Origin: Psychroserpens algicola
GTDB lineage: Bacteria; Bacteroidota; Bacteroidia; Flavobacteriales; Flavobacteriaceae
Assembly (NCBI RefSeq): GCF_014526325.1
Contig: NZ_JACNMJ010000002.1
Location: 248,001-312,000 of the forward strand
DNA: 64,000 bases
Direction: 5' to 3'
The translations under genes and the position numbers were made by a program. Every line of letters begins with the position of its first letter. Within the stretch, counting starts at the first letter, position 1. Positions 9,054 to 18,233 of the stretch are shown piece after piece. Below the pieces are notes generated by a model. The model was not told the DNA's origin, ran no database searches, and saw only the letters and a list, made by a program, of their open reading frames with translations.

Positions 9054-11402
9054 ATGTCTAACAATACACTTACAAATGAAAATTCAATTAGAGACATTGT
9101 TGAATTATATGCATCTAAATGGAAGCTTATTCTAGTATGTCTTATTATTGCTTTTGCTTTAGCCTTTCTTAAAGTACGCTATAGCACATTTTTATATCAG
9201 GCAAATGCTACTATTAAATTAAAGGAAGATGAAAACTCAAGAAGCCTTGCTGAAATATCATCTTTGCAAAACGGAATATTTTCTTCCGACTTACCAAATG
9301 TCACTGATGAAATTGAAGTAATCAAGTCTCGTGCAATAATCACTGATGTCGTTAGAGACTTAAAATTGAATATTAAATATTTTGTCAACGGAAAAGTTAA
9401 ACAAGTTGAAACCTACTCTAATCCACCTGTAAACATTAGCTTTTTTGTTAATGATTCAATCGTTGAAGACATCAAGAAGTCATTGTTTATTAAAATCATT
9501 TCTCCACAGCAATACGAATTATCAAAGGTAAATACCAATAAACTATTAGAGTTTGGTAACCCAGAAACGACGACACACAGTTTTGGAGAACGTGTAAGCG
9601 AATCTTTTGGAGATTTTATACTAACACCAAATATTGGAACTTATGGCTCTGAAGTCGGCTCTAATCTTGAAATTCGCATCAAACCACTACAAGATGTTGT
9701 AGGATCTTATTTAACGCAAATTAAGATTAGTACAACCGACAAATCTAATGTGATCAAATTATCACTTCAAGAGAGTATTAAAGAAAAAGCACGTATGATT
9801 CTTGACAAGGTTATAGAAAAATACAATGCTGATGTTATTAAAGACAAAGAAAAAATTGTTCAAACTACTTCCGACTTCATTACCAATCGTTTAAACGTGG
9901 TATCTAATGAATTAGAGCAAGTAGACTTTACTGCTGAAAAGCTTCAAAAAGATAATCGATTAACAGCTTTATCTGCACAGTCTAATATCTTTTTAGAAAG
10001 TGAACGTCAAACCGATGCAAAGATTAATCAGGTAAGTAATCAGTTGCAACTGGCAGAATTTATGAGCGAACGTTTAAACGATCCTAAAGTAGAAACTGAT
10101 TTACTTCCTGCAGATATAGGTATCGCTGATGGCGATGTGGCTCAGATTACAAAAAGTCATAACGACCTGGTATTGCAACGTGATCGAATTCTTAAAAATT
10201 CAAGCGAAAAAAACCCAACGGTTATTAAACTTAATGATCAGATTAATGCATTAAAAAACAACCTCAATCAGAGTTTAAGCAATATTAAATCTGCAAATGA
10301 AATTACGCTAAGAAACCTTAATCGTGAAGACTCAAGAATTAGAGGTCAAATTTATTCGGCTCCAGGTAAAGAGCGTCAGTTTAGAGATATCAAACGTCAA
10401 CAGGATATTAAAGAGTCCTTATATTTATATCTATTAGAAAAGCGTGAAGAAACAGCAATTACTTTGGGCATGTCAACAGCTAATGCTAAAGTCATCGATT
10501 ATGCCTACACCAATAATGAACCTGTAGCTCCTAAGAAAAACGTGATCTATTTAGCAGCCTTGCTAATAGGTCTTATTGTTCCTGTGTCTTACGTATATGC
10601 TAAAGATCTTATGGATACAAAAGTGCATACAAAAGATGATGTAAGACGCTTGATTAAAGCTCCGTTTATTGGAGACATTCCAAAAGCGAATACTAAATCG
10701 AAAGTTGTAAACAAGGTCGATTATTCTCCTAAAGCTGAAGCATTCAGAATTATTAGAACGAATATCAATTTTATGTTACAGAGCAATGAAAATGCTTGCA
10801 AAACCATTTTCGTGACTTCAACAACTGCTCAGGAAGGAAAATCGCATACCACAACCAATCTGGCAAGTTCCTTTTCTTTTTCAGAACAGAAAGTATTACT
10901 AATTGAAACCGATATTAGAGTTCCTAGAGTAAACGACTATCTTCAAATAAAAGCCGACAAAGGATTGACCGATTTTATTTCTGATAAAAGTTTAAGCATA
11001 GAAGATGTAACGGTTAAAATGGAAGACAATCCCTTTTTAGATGTGATTCCATCTGGTACTATACCTCCTAACCCAGCAGAATTATTAATGAGTGATCGTG
11101 TTAATTTTCTTTTTGATAATGTGAAGAAAAAATACGATTATATCGTTGTTGATACAGCTGCAGTTGGTTTGGTTACAGACACCTTATTGATAAGTAGTCA
11201 CGCCGACATATTTGTGTATGTGGTTAGTGCAAATAATATTGACAAAAGACAACTTCATATTGCGCAAACAATGTATGAAGAAAAACGCTTGCCTAATATG
11301 ACGACACTACTTAACGGAAGTGTTAAGCGTAAAGGCTATGGTTATGGCTATGGAAACAATCCGCAACGTAAGAAAAAGTGGTATCAACTATTTAAAAAAT
11401 AA
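9054..11402 (+). CDS. Exopolysaccharide transport protein with tyrosine autokinase domain (Wzc-like)
   Basis: A 782-residue inner-membrane protein. It has a Wzz domain between two membrane helices (about 27-45 and 500-520), long periplasmic coiled coils, and a GNVR-like region before the second helix. The C-terminal BY-kinase has Walker A TTAQEGKSHTTTN (about 588-600), Walker A-prime LLIETDIRVPR and Walker B YDYIVVDTA (about 694-702). The tail carries the tyrosine cluster GYGYGYG, the usual autophosphorylation site. It controls chain length and export with the upstream Wza-like lipoprotein. A strong hairpin follows the stop, so it is probably the last gene of the locus. Confidence 0.93.
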   Translation: MSNNTLTNENSIRDIVELYASKWKLILVCLIIAFALAFLKVRYSTFLYQANATIKLKEDENSRSLAEISSLQNGIFSSDLPNVTDEIEVIKSRAIITDVVRDLKLNIKYFVNGKVKQVETYSNPPVNISFFVNDSIVEDIKKSLFIKIISPQQYELSKVNTNKLLEFGNPETTTHSFGERVSESFGDFILTPNIGTYGSEVGSNLEIRIKPLQDVVGSYLTQIKISTTDKSNVIKLSLQESIKEKARMILDKVIEKYNADVIKDKEKIVQTTSDFITNRLNVVSNELEQVDFTAEKLQKDNRLTALSAQSNIFLESERQTDAKINQVSNQLQLAEFMSERLNDPKVETDLLPADIGIADGDVAQITKSHNDLVLQRDRILKNSSEKNPTVIKLNDQINALKNNLNQSLSNIKSANEITLRNLNREDSRIRGQIYSAPGKERQFRDIKRQQDIKESLYLYLLEKREETAITLGMSTANAKVIDYAYTNNEPVAPKKNVIYLAALLIGLIVPVSYVYAKDLMDTKVHTKDDVRRLIKAPFIGDIPKANTKSKVVNKVDYSPKAEAFRIIRTNINFMLQSNENACKTIFVTSTTAQEGKSHTTTNLASSFSFSEQKVLLIETDIRVPRVNDYLQIKADKGLTDFISDKSLSIEDVTVKMEDNPFLDVIPSGTIPPNPAELLMSDRVNFLFDNVKKKYDYIVVDTAAVGLVTDTLLISSHADIFVYVVSANNIDKRQLHIAQTMYEEKRLPNMTTLLNGSVKRKGYGYGYGNNPQRKKKWYQLFKK

Positions 11403-11410
11403 ACACCATA

Positions 11411-11448
11411 AAAAAACCGCAATATTAATAGTATTGCGGTTTTTTTTT
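11411..11448. terminator. Bidirectional intrinsic terminator between wzc-like gene and proline dehydrogenase gene
   Basis: An A-tract, the stem ACCGCAATA / TATTGCGGT and a run of T bases form a rho-independent hairpin between two convergent genes. A-rich and T-rich flanks make it usable from both strands. Confidence 0.88.
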
Positions 11449-11451
11449 GAT

Positions 11452-12624
11452 TTAAAGTTTACGTCGCTTTTTTTCTTGTTTAAGCAAATTAAGCTCTCTA
11501 CTTGTTTGGCCAGCAACAGAGGTATTTTCTTCTGCGCGCCTAATTAAATAAGGCATCACATCTTTTACAGGTCCGAAAGGCACATATTTAGCAACATTAT
11601 AGCCTTGAGCTGCAAGATTAAAACTAATATGATCACTCATACCATACAATTGTCCAAACCAGACATTATTATCTTTTTTATCAATACCTAAGGTTTTCAT
11701 AATATCCATGGCAATGTAACAGCTTTGCTCATTATGAGTTCCAATAAATAGCGAAATGGTATTAAGATGTTTAAAAATATAGGACATACAGGTATTGAAG
11801 TTTTCATCAGTAGCCTGCTTAGTCTCACATATTGGAGACGGATAACCTTTTTCTTCAGCGCGCTTTCGTTCCTTTTCCATATAAGCACCACGTACAATCT
11901 TAAATCCTACTTTAAAATTATCATCTTGAGCACGCTTATGAATTCCTTTCAGATAGTCAAGTCGATCCCAACGATAAGTTTGTAACGTATTATACACAAT
12001 GGGCTTATCAGTATTATACTTACGCATCATATCTTCACAAAGCATATCGGCAGCATCTTGCATCCAACTTTCTTCATCATCAATCAATACTTCTACATCT
12101 CTTTCCTTGGCAAGCTTACAAACGACATCAAAGCGATCTACGATACGGTTCCATTCCTCTTGTTCCTTAGGTGAAAATGATTGACCTTCACCTTTTTTCT
12201 GATATAAATAAAAGCGTCCAAAACCTGTAGGCTTAAAAACCACGATTGGCATCGCTTCTTTCTCATCAGCAAATCTGATGATTTTTAAAATCTTATCTCT
12301 GGCTTCATCAAAGGTTGACTCTTCTTCTTTTCCTTCTACCGAATAATCCAAAACCGAACTTACGCCTTTAGTAAACATTTTATCAATAACAGATAAACAG
12401 TCTTCTTCATTTACACCTCCACAGAAGTGATCAAACACCGTAGATCTTATTAAACCTTCAACAGGTAATTTAGCTTTTAAAGCAAAATTTGTTGCAGCAG
12501 TACCAATTCGAACTAAAGGTTCGTGAGAAATCATCTTAAATAGAAAATACGCACGTTCGAGCTCTGAGTCATTTTTTAGCGCAAAAGCAACTTCAGTATT
12601 ATCAAAAAGTGAATTTATAGCCAT
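11452..12624 (-). CDS. Proline dehydrogenase
   Basis: A 390-residue single-domain PRODH with a TIM-barrel FAD enzyme pattern. Visible segments include LIDDEESWMQDAADML, FKIVRGAYMEKER (about 260), IGTHNEQSC (about 302), and the substrate-binding helix pattern YLIRRAEENTSV near the C-terminus (about 367). It oxidises proline to pyrroline-5-carboxylate and passes electrons to quinone. No P5C dehydrogenase is fused or adjacent, so this is the monofunctional form usual in Bacteroidota. A TATTTTTG -7-like element lies upstream on its strand. The ATG at 12624 is well placed. Confidence 0.93.
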   Translation of the reverse strand: MAINSLFDNTEVAFALKNDSELERAYFLFKMISHEPLVRIGTAATNFALKAKLPVEGLIRSTVFDHFCGGVNEEDCLSVIDKMFTKGVSSVLDYSVEGKEEESTFDEARDKILKIIRFADEKEAMPIVVFKPTGFGRFYLYQKKGEGQSFSPKEQEEWNRIVDRFDVVCKLAKERDVEVLIDDEESWMQDAADMLCEDMMRKYNTDKPIVYNTLQTYRWDRLDYLKGIHKRAQDDNFKVGFKIVRGAYMEKERKRAEEKGYPSPICETKQATDENFNTCMSYIFKHLNTISLFIGTHNEQSCYIAMDIMKTLGIDKKDNNVWFGQLYGMSDHISFNLAAQGYNVAKYVPFGPVKDVMPYLIRRAEENTSVAGQTSRELNLLKQEKKRRKL

Positions 12625-12641
12625 TTGTTAAAAATATTAGA

Positions 12642-12649
12642 CAAAAATA
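12642..12649 (-). promoter_or_regulatory. Putative -7 element for proline dehydrogenase
   Basis: On the minus strand this reads TATTTTTG, an exact match to TAnnTTTG, 18 bases before the ATG. That implies a very short leader. AT-rich chance matches are possible. Confidence 0.4.
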
Positions 12650-12707
12650 ATTATTAGATGCGTATTATTTTACTAAAAGTCGCTAATTTTCCACTTTACA
12701 AAAATAT

Positions 12708-13781
12708 ATGAATTCAATAGTAGCAAATACATACGCCATTCACTTTAATGACAAGGCTTACAACGAACTTAACCGTTATATAGAACAGCATAAATTTTCA
12801 AAAATTTTCATTCTTGTAGATACCAATACTCATGAGCATTGTCTATCTAAATTTATGTCACGATTAGAAACTCCAATTGCTATAGAGGTTATAGAAATAG
12901 AAGCTGGCGAACCTTATAAAACTATCGATACTTGTGTAGGCGTTTGGAATGCTCTGTCTGAGCTTGGTGCCGACCGAAAAAGTATAATGCTAAACCTTGG
13001 TGGTGGTGTGGTTACCGATTTGGGCGGATTTGTAGCTTGCACCTTTAAACGCGGCATTAAGTATATAAATATTCCAACGTCACTATTAGCTATGGTTGAT
13101 GCTTCTGTTGGAGGAAAAACAGGTGTTGATCTTGGTGCTTTAAAAAATCAAGTTGGTGTTATCAGTTCAGGTGATATGGTCATAGTGGATACGTCGTATT
13201 TAAACACTTTACCTCAAAATCAGATGAAATCTGGATTAGCTGAAATGCTAAAACATGGCCTTATTCGGGATAGAACATATTTTGATAGGTTAACTAACTT
13301 ATCACAACTCACACTGAATGATTTGGATGCTCTAATTCATGAGTCTGTTGAAATAAAAAAAATCGTGGTCACAAATGACCCATTAGAAGTCGGAGAACGA
13401 AAGCATCTTAATTTCGGACACACTTTAGGACATGCTATTGAATCTCATTTTTTAAGTCATCCTGATAAAGACGAGTTACTCCATGGCGAAGCTATAGCTG
13501 TTGGAATGATCCTCGAGTGCTTTATTTCTGCGGAATTATTGAGTTTTCCTCAAAGAGATTTAGAGTACATTACAAAAGCTATTAATTCTATTTATAAACC
13601 TGTTAGCATTGAGAATTCAGATTATGATGCCATTATAGACTTATTAAAATACGATAAGAAAAATGAGCATGGTAATATCAATTTTGTACTGTTAGAAGAG
13701 ATTGGAAAACCAAAAATTGATTGTTTAGTTGACAATGAACTTATCATAAAGAGTTTTGAGTATTACAGCAACAGTCTATAA
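12708..13781 (+). CDS. aroB: 3-dehydroquinate synthase
   Basis: A 357-residue cytoplasmic enzyme that cyclises DAHP to 3-dehydroquinate in the shikimate pathway, using NAD and a divalent metal. NAD-site and core motifs are clear: NLGGGVVTDLGGFVACTFKRG (about 100-120), PTSLLAMVDASVGGKTGVD, the metal ligands in KSGLAEMLKHGLIRD, and the LNFGHTLGHAIE histidine motif (about 234). Length fits the family. It is divergent from proline dehydrogenase. The other shikimate gene in the window, aroC, is unlinked at 48361. Confidence 0.96.
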   Translation: MNSIVANTYAIHFNDKAYNELNRYIEQHKFSKIFILVDTNTHEHCLSKFMSRLETPIAIEVIEIEAGEPYKTIDTCVGVWNALSELGADRKSIMLNLGGGVVTDLGGFVACTFKRGIKYINIPTSLLAMVDASVGGKTGVDLGALKNQVGVISSGDMVIVDTSYLNTLPQNQMKSGLAEMLKHGLIRDRTYFDRLTNLSQLTLNDLDALIHESVEIKKIVVTNDPLEVGERKHLNFGHTLGHAIESHFLSHPDKDELLHGEAIAVGMILECFISAELLSFPQRDLEYITKAINSIYKPVSIENSDYDAIIDLLKYDKKNEHGNINFVLLEEIGKPKIDCLVDNELIIKSFEYYSNSL

Positions 13782-13985
13782 ATACTAAATACATCTCATC
13801 AATTTCACTATAGACCAATGATTTCTGCTTTAAAAGTAACGAAGGCATGCTTAGATTGTTCTAAGGCGTCTCTGTTATTCAAAAACGAATAGTTTTAGTT
13901 AATAACTCTGTATAAATCTCCTTCAAAAAACGATTACATTTTGCTATTTTGCAGGTCTGTTTAATCCAAAATTTTTTACTCGTAA

Positions 13986-16298
13986 ATGAAGGTATGCATT
14001 GCCGAAAAACCTAGTGTAGCTCGAGAAATCGCGCAAGTACTTGGAGCCAATACTAAACATGATGGCTACTATGAAGGCAATGGCTATGCAGTAACCTATA
14101 CGTTTGGGCATCTCTGTACGCTCATGGAACCAAACGATTATAAACCGTATTGGAAAAGCTGGGATTTAAACAACCTGCCAATGCTGCCTGAAAAATTTAA
14201 AACCAAAGTGGTTGACAACTCCGGAATTAAGAAGCAGTTTAATATCGTCAAATCGTTATTCGACAAAGCTGAAGTTGTTATTAATTGTGGGGATGCTGGT
14301 CAGGAAGGAGAACTTATTCAACGCTGGGTTTTGGATCAAGCAAATTATAAAGGCAAAATACAACGGTTATGGATTTCATCTTTAACAACAGAAGCCATAA
14401 AAGAAGGATTTGAAAGCCTCAAAGATTCTGAAAGCTATGACAATCTCTATTACGCGGGATTTTCACGTGCTATAGGCGATTGGTTATTGGGTATGAATGC
14501 TACTCGACTGTACACAGTAAAACATGGTGGTTACAAACAAGTTTTATCTGTTGGTCGTGTGCAAACACCTACTCTGGCTATGGTTGTTAATCGCTTTAAA
14601 GACATTGAAAATTTCCAGCCGCAACCCTATTGGGAATTACAAACCATGTATCGTGACACTTTGTTTGCTTATGAGGAGGGTCGCTTTCTGAAAATGGAAG
14701 ATGGTGAAGTTTTGGCAAATAAAGTAAAAGAACACGACTTTGAAATTGTTTCAATCACAAAAAAGAAAGGTAAAGAATATGCACCCAAATTATTTGATCT
14801 TACAGGACTTCAGGTGTATTGCAATACTAAATTTGGATTTTCAGCAGATGACACTTTAAAAATTGTTCAAAAATTATATGAGCAAAAAGTAGTAACCTAT
14901 CCTAGAGTTGATACCACATTTTTACCAAACGACATCTATCCAAAAGTGCCAGGTATCTTGCAAAAACTGACCAATTATTCAGAGTTAACACAACCACTTC
15001 TGAGTAAAAAAATAAAAAAATCGGCTAAAGTCTTTAATGATAAAAAAGTCACGGATCATCATGCTATCATTCCGACAGGAATTCAGATTAATTTACAATA
15101 TAATCAGCAACAAGTCTATGATATCATTGTAAAACGTTTTATTGCTGTGTTTTATCCCGATTGTGAGGTTTCAAATACTACAGTCATTGGAAAAGCTGAC
15201 GATGTAAATTTTAAAACAACTGGAAAAGAAGTTTTAAAAGACGGCTGGAAAGTGGTGTTTAAATTCGGAAAAAAGGATGCGATTTCAACTTCGGAAAAAG
15301 ACATATTACCTACATTTGTGAAAGGGGAAAAAGGACCTCATGAACCTTCATTTCTAGAAAAACAGACGAAACCGCCAAATCAATTTACCGAAGCCTCACT
15401 CCTACGCGCTATGGAAACTGCAGGCAAACAAGTGGATGATGATGAACTTCGTGATCTTATGAAAGAAAACGGTATCGGTCGTCCTTCAACACGAGCAAAT
15501 ATTATTGAAACGCTTTTTAAGCGTCAGTATATCAAGCGTAACAAAAAACAAATTTTACCAACTGTTACTGGTATTGCTCTTATTGATACCATTCAAAATG
15601 AATTACTAAAATCTGCCGAACTCACCGGACTTTGGGAAAAACAACTCAAAGATATTGAGAAGGGCGAATACAGCGCGAGTCTCTTTATTAAGAACATGAA
15701 AAAAATGGTTGATGAGTTGGTTTATGAAGTCCGAAGCGAAACCAAACGCGCTAACATTTCTCAAGCCAGAGTCATTACCCAAAGGCAGGCTAAAGCTAAG
15801 CTAAGCAAAACTGCTGGTATCACTTCTGAAGCCTGTCCTAAATGTAAACAAGGCCAACTAATCAAAGGAAAATCGGCTTATGGTTGTAATCAGTTTAAGT
15901 CGGGTTGTGATTTTGTATTGCCATTTAAAGTTTACGGAAAAAAAATATCTGAAAAGCAATATATAAGACTCCTTAAAAAAGGATCTACAGTCAATCTCAA
16001 AGGCTTTACATCAGATAATGGTTCGACTGAAGGTTTGTTGCGATTTGACGGACAGTTTACTCTGGTTTTAGAAGCAAAAAAAGGAGGTTCTAAAGTTTCC
16101 GAAGCAAAAACAAAAGACGGATTAACTTGTCCGAAATGCCAAAAAGGAAGCATTATCAAAGGAAAAGTTGCATACGGTTGTAGCGCTTATAAATCGGGTT
16201 GTGATTTTAGAATGTCATTTGATACAATTCGCTCTAAAGCTAAAGACAAACAACTGACAAAAGATTTGGTTTACAGTATACTTAAAGGCGACATTTAA
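13986..16298 (+). CDS. topB: DNA topoisomerase III (type IA)
   Basis: A 770-residue type IA topoisomerase. The N-terminal Toprim domain opens KVCIAEKPSVAREIAQVLG and has the acidic block NCGDAGQEGELI (about residue 100). The catalytic tyrosine is in VVTYPRVDTTFLP (about residue 305), followed by DHHAIIPTG and the NGIGRPSTRANIIETL motif. The C-terminus has two topoisomerase zinc-finger/C-terminal repeats with matching CPKCKQGQLIKGK and CPKCQKGSIIKGK blocks. It relaxes and decatenates DNA through a single-strand break. The next gene begins 1 base after the stop. Confidence 0.95.
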   Translation: MKVCIAEKPSVAREIAQVLGANTKHDGYYEGNGYAVTYTFGHLCTLMEPNDYKPYWKSWDLNNLPMLPEKFKTKVVDNSGIKKQFNIVKSLFDKAEVVINCGDAGQEGELIQRWVLDQANYKGKIQRLWISSLTTEAIKEGFESLKDSESYDNLYYAGFSRAIGDWLLGMNATRLYTVKHGGYKQVLSVGRVQTPTLAMVVNRFKDIENFQPQPYWELQTMYRDTLFAYEEGRFLKMEDGEVLANKVKEHDFEIVSITKKKGKEYAPKLFDLTGLQVYCNTKFGFSADDTLKIVQKLYEQKVVTYPRVDTTFLPNDIYPKVPGILQKLTNYSELTQPLLSKKIKKSAKVFNDKKVTDHHAIIPTGIQINLQYNQQQVYDIIVKRFIAVFYPDCEVSNTTVIGKADDVNFKTTGKEVLKDGWKVVFKFGKKDAISTSEKDILPTFVKGEKGPHEPSFLEKQTKPPNQFTEASLLRAMETAGKQVDDDELRDLMKENGIGRPSTRANIIETLFKRQYIKRNKKQILPTVTGIALIDTIQNELLKSAELTGLWEKQLKDIEKGEYSASLFIKNMKKMVDELVYEVRSETKRANISQARVITQRQAKAKLSKTAGITSEACPKCKQGQLIKGKSAYGCNQFKSGCDFVLPFKVYGKKISEKQYIRLLKKGSTVNLKGFTSDNGSTEGLLRFDGQFTLVLEAKKGGSKVSEAKTKDGLTCPKCQKGSIIKGKVAYGCSAYKSGCDFRMSFDTIRSKAKDKQLTKDLVYSILKGDI

Positions 16299-16299
16299 A

Positions 16300-16872
16300 A
16301 TGGAACATCAGCATTTTAAACTCTTTAAACCTTATGGCTATTTAAGTCAATTTCAAACCAATGCCACGCATGAAGTCAATAAAAAATTTTTAGGCGAATT
16401 ATTCAATTTTCCAGAAGGCACAATGGCAGTTGGAAGATTAGACAAAGACTCTGAAGGCCTGCTCCTACTTACCACAGACGGAAAAGTAAGTTATGAAATC
16501 ACCAGTTCAAAAACCGATAAAGAATATTATGTACAAGTGGATGGTGAGATTACAGATGAAGCGCTTTTACAATTACAAACAGGTGTTGAAATTAGTCATA
16601 AAAGTCAAACGTATAAGACTAAGCCGTGTTTAGCTATAAAATTAGAATGTCATCCTGATTTTCCTGAACGTGCAAAAAGAATTCGTGATGAACGACATGG
16701 AAAAACATCATGGATTTCGATTACTTTGAATGAAGGCAAATTTCGTCAGGTTCGAAAAATGACCGCTCAGGTTGGTTTTCCAACGTTGCGATTAGTTCGC
16801 ATTAGAATTGGAAAAATCACTTTAGACGGTTTATCCATGGGGCAAGCGTTAGAATTAGACACCTTACTATAA
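16300..16872 (+). CDS. rluE: 23S rRNA pseudouridine synthase, RsuA/RluE family
   Basis: A 190-residue protein without an S4 domain, as in RluE. It opens FKLFKPYGYLSQF (the KPxG motif) and has the catalytic block GRLDKDSEGLLLLTTDG (about residues 43-59), whose aspartate is the nucleophile. The C-terminal LNEGKFRQVRKMTAQVGFPTLRLVRIRIG is the second family signature. RluE modifies 23S rRNA at position 2457 in E. coli. The specific subfamily is inferred from the short S4-less architecture. It is tightly coupled to topB. Confidence 0.88.
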   Translation: MEHQHFKLFKPYGYLSQFQTNATHEVNKKFLGELFNFPEGTMAVGRLDKDSEGLLLLTTDGKVSYEITSSKTDKEYYVQVDGEITDEALLQLQTGVEISHKSQTYKTKPCLAIKLECHPDFPERAKRIRDERHGKTSWISITLNEGKFRQVRKMTAQVGFPTLRLVRIRIGKITLDGLSMGQALELDTLL

Positions 16873-16924
16873 AAAAAGCCAGTGAATTCTCACCAGCTTC
16901 TATATCTCTACAATAAACTTAAAT

Positions 16925-17386
16925 CTAGATTACTTTCACTCTAACCGCATTCATCCCACGGTTTCCTTTTTCCAGTTCAAATTGTACTTTATCGTTTTCC
17001 TGAATTTCATCAATTAGACCACTAACATGGCAGAAGTACTTTTCCTGATCTTCAGTATCTATAATAAATCCGAAACCTTTTGAATGATCAAAGTAAGATA
17101 CCTTTCCTTTTCTAATAGGATCGTATTCTTCTTCTTCAATGTCTTCTTTTTTAGGCACACCCAAAATAATGTTTTTAGCCTTTACCTTGACTTTATCAGC
17201 TGGATCTGGTGGTGTATCTGTAAGGTTTCCAAACTGATCTACGTAAGCAAACGGAATACTTTCTCCGCCTCCATTTTCTTCTTTTTCAAGCTTACGCGCT
17301 TCCATTTTTTTGCGTTTGTCTTCGCGCTTCTTTAAACGTTTTTTTTCTTTTTCACTTTTGTTAAATGTCTGTTGCGACTTTGCCAT
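16925..17386 (-). CDS. Cold-shock domain protein with basic N-terminal extension
   Basis: A 153-residue protein. The last 65 residues form a cold-shock (OB-fold) domain with RNP1-like KGFGFI and RNP2-like YFCHVSGL blocks. The first 50 residues are a lysine/arginine/glutamate-rich stretch, mostly helical or disordered, that could bind RNA. Such cold-shock proteins with KRE-rich extensions are frequent in flavobacteria. A role in RNA chaperoning is inferred from the domain. It converges on rluE and diverges from the TetR operon. Confidence 0.9.
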   Translation of the reverse strand: MAKSQQTFNKSEKEKKRLKKREDKRKKMEARKLEKEENGGGESIPFAYVDQFGNLTDTPPDPADKVKVKAKNIILGVPKKEDIEEEEYDPIRKGKVSYFDHSKGFGFIIDTEDQEKYFCHVSGLIDEIQENDKVQFELEKGNRGMNAVRVKVI

Positions 17387-17511
17387 TCTTTATCTTAAGA
17401 GGTTTTAATTATAAGGTGCTACATGCTCCTATCTTTGTAAAGATAATGGTTATAATTGGATTTATTCATCAATATGACAATTAGTTAATCAAAAGTTAAA
17501 ATAAACATAAT

Positions 17512-17534
17512 TAATAGTGTTACTATTATCTTTG
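17512..17534 (+). promoter_or_regulatory. Palindromic operator overlapping the promoter of the TetR/ABC/HlyD/TolC operon
   Basis: TAATAGTGTTACTATTA (17512-17528) is a perfect inverted repeat with 7-base arms and a 3-base centre. Its right end overlaps TATCTTTG (17527-17534), an exact -7 TAnnTTTG element 19 bases before the TetR ATG. Bound repressor would block RNA polymerase, so autoregulation by the TetR protein is the natural inference. Confidence 0.6.
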
Positions 17535-17552
17535 CGTGTAAATACTATTTTA

Positions 17553-18233
17553 ATGAAAACATTACTTTCAAATTTAAGAATTGATATTAATGAAAATATC
17601 TATTTAAAAGATCCTCAATCGTCTGATTTAGGCAAACGGATCATAAAAAACAGTATATTTCTCATTGATGATATTGGCTTTGACAGTTTTACCTTCAAGA
17701 AGTTAGGACAACTCATAGGGTCTAATGAAAGTTCTATATATCGCTACTTTGATAGTAAGCATAAATTACTTCTATACCTAGCCTCATGGTACTGGGCTTG
17801 GTTAGAATATCAATTAGTGTTTTCGACAACTAACATCGCTGATCCAAAAGAAAAACTAGAAAAAGCCATTAATATACTAACGCGAACTATAGAGTCTGAT
17901 TCTACTTTTTCTCATATAGATGAAGTTGCATTAAATCGTGTCGTCATCAATGAGTACTCTAAATCATATCTCACGAAAGAAGTTGATGAAGAAAATAAAG
18001 ATGGCTACTTCGCTATTTACAAACGATTAATAACACGTTTACATGATGTTATCATAGAGGTAGATAGCACCTATAAATTTCCGCATAGTTTAGCCAGTAC
18101 TGTTTTAGAAGGTGCTTTACATCAGCATTTTTTGAAAGATCATTTTAAATCATTAACCGATTGTAATGAGCAAACAAAACCTTCAGATTATTTCACGCAT
18201 TTAGTATTTAACGTTTTAAGCCCTACCAAATGA
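17553..18233 (+). CDS. TetR/AcrR family transcriptional regulator
   Basis: A 226-residue protein from the ATG at 17553. An in-frame extension to 17517 would place the start inside the operator and promoter. The N-terminal helix-turn-helix reads LGKRIIKNSIFLIDDIGFDSFTF then KKLGQLIGSNESSIYRYFDSKHKLLLYLASW, the TetR_N pattern (about residues 25-80). The C-terminal ligand domain is not assignable. The stop overlaps the ABC gene start (ATGA). It probably represses the export operon it heads, through the palindrome over its own promoter. Confidence 0.9.
   Translation: MKTLLSNLRIDINENIYLKDPQSSDLGKRIIKNSIFLIDDIGFDSFTFKKLGQLIGSNESSIYRYFDSKHKLLLYLASWYWAWLEYQLVFSTTNIADPKEKLEKAINILTRTIESDSTFSHIDEVALNRVVINEYSKSYLTKEVDEENKDGYFAIYKRLITRLHDVIIEVDSTYKFPHSLASTVLEGALHQHFLKDHFKSLTDCNEQTKPSDYFTHLVFNVLSPTK

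Noticed and set aside
11320-11547. Open frame of 75 codons across the wzc/proline-dehydrogenase junction
   Set aside because: It runs through the terminator hairpin and overlaps both real genes.
16873-16924. Possible terminator between rluE and the cold-shock gene
   Set aside because: The stem is only about four base pairs with mismatches and no U-tract.
17084-17335. Open frame of 83 codons opposite the cold-shock gene
   Set aside because: It is rich in phenylalanine as expected from antisense of a lysine/glutamate-rich coding stretch.
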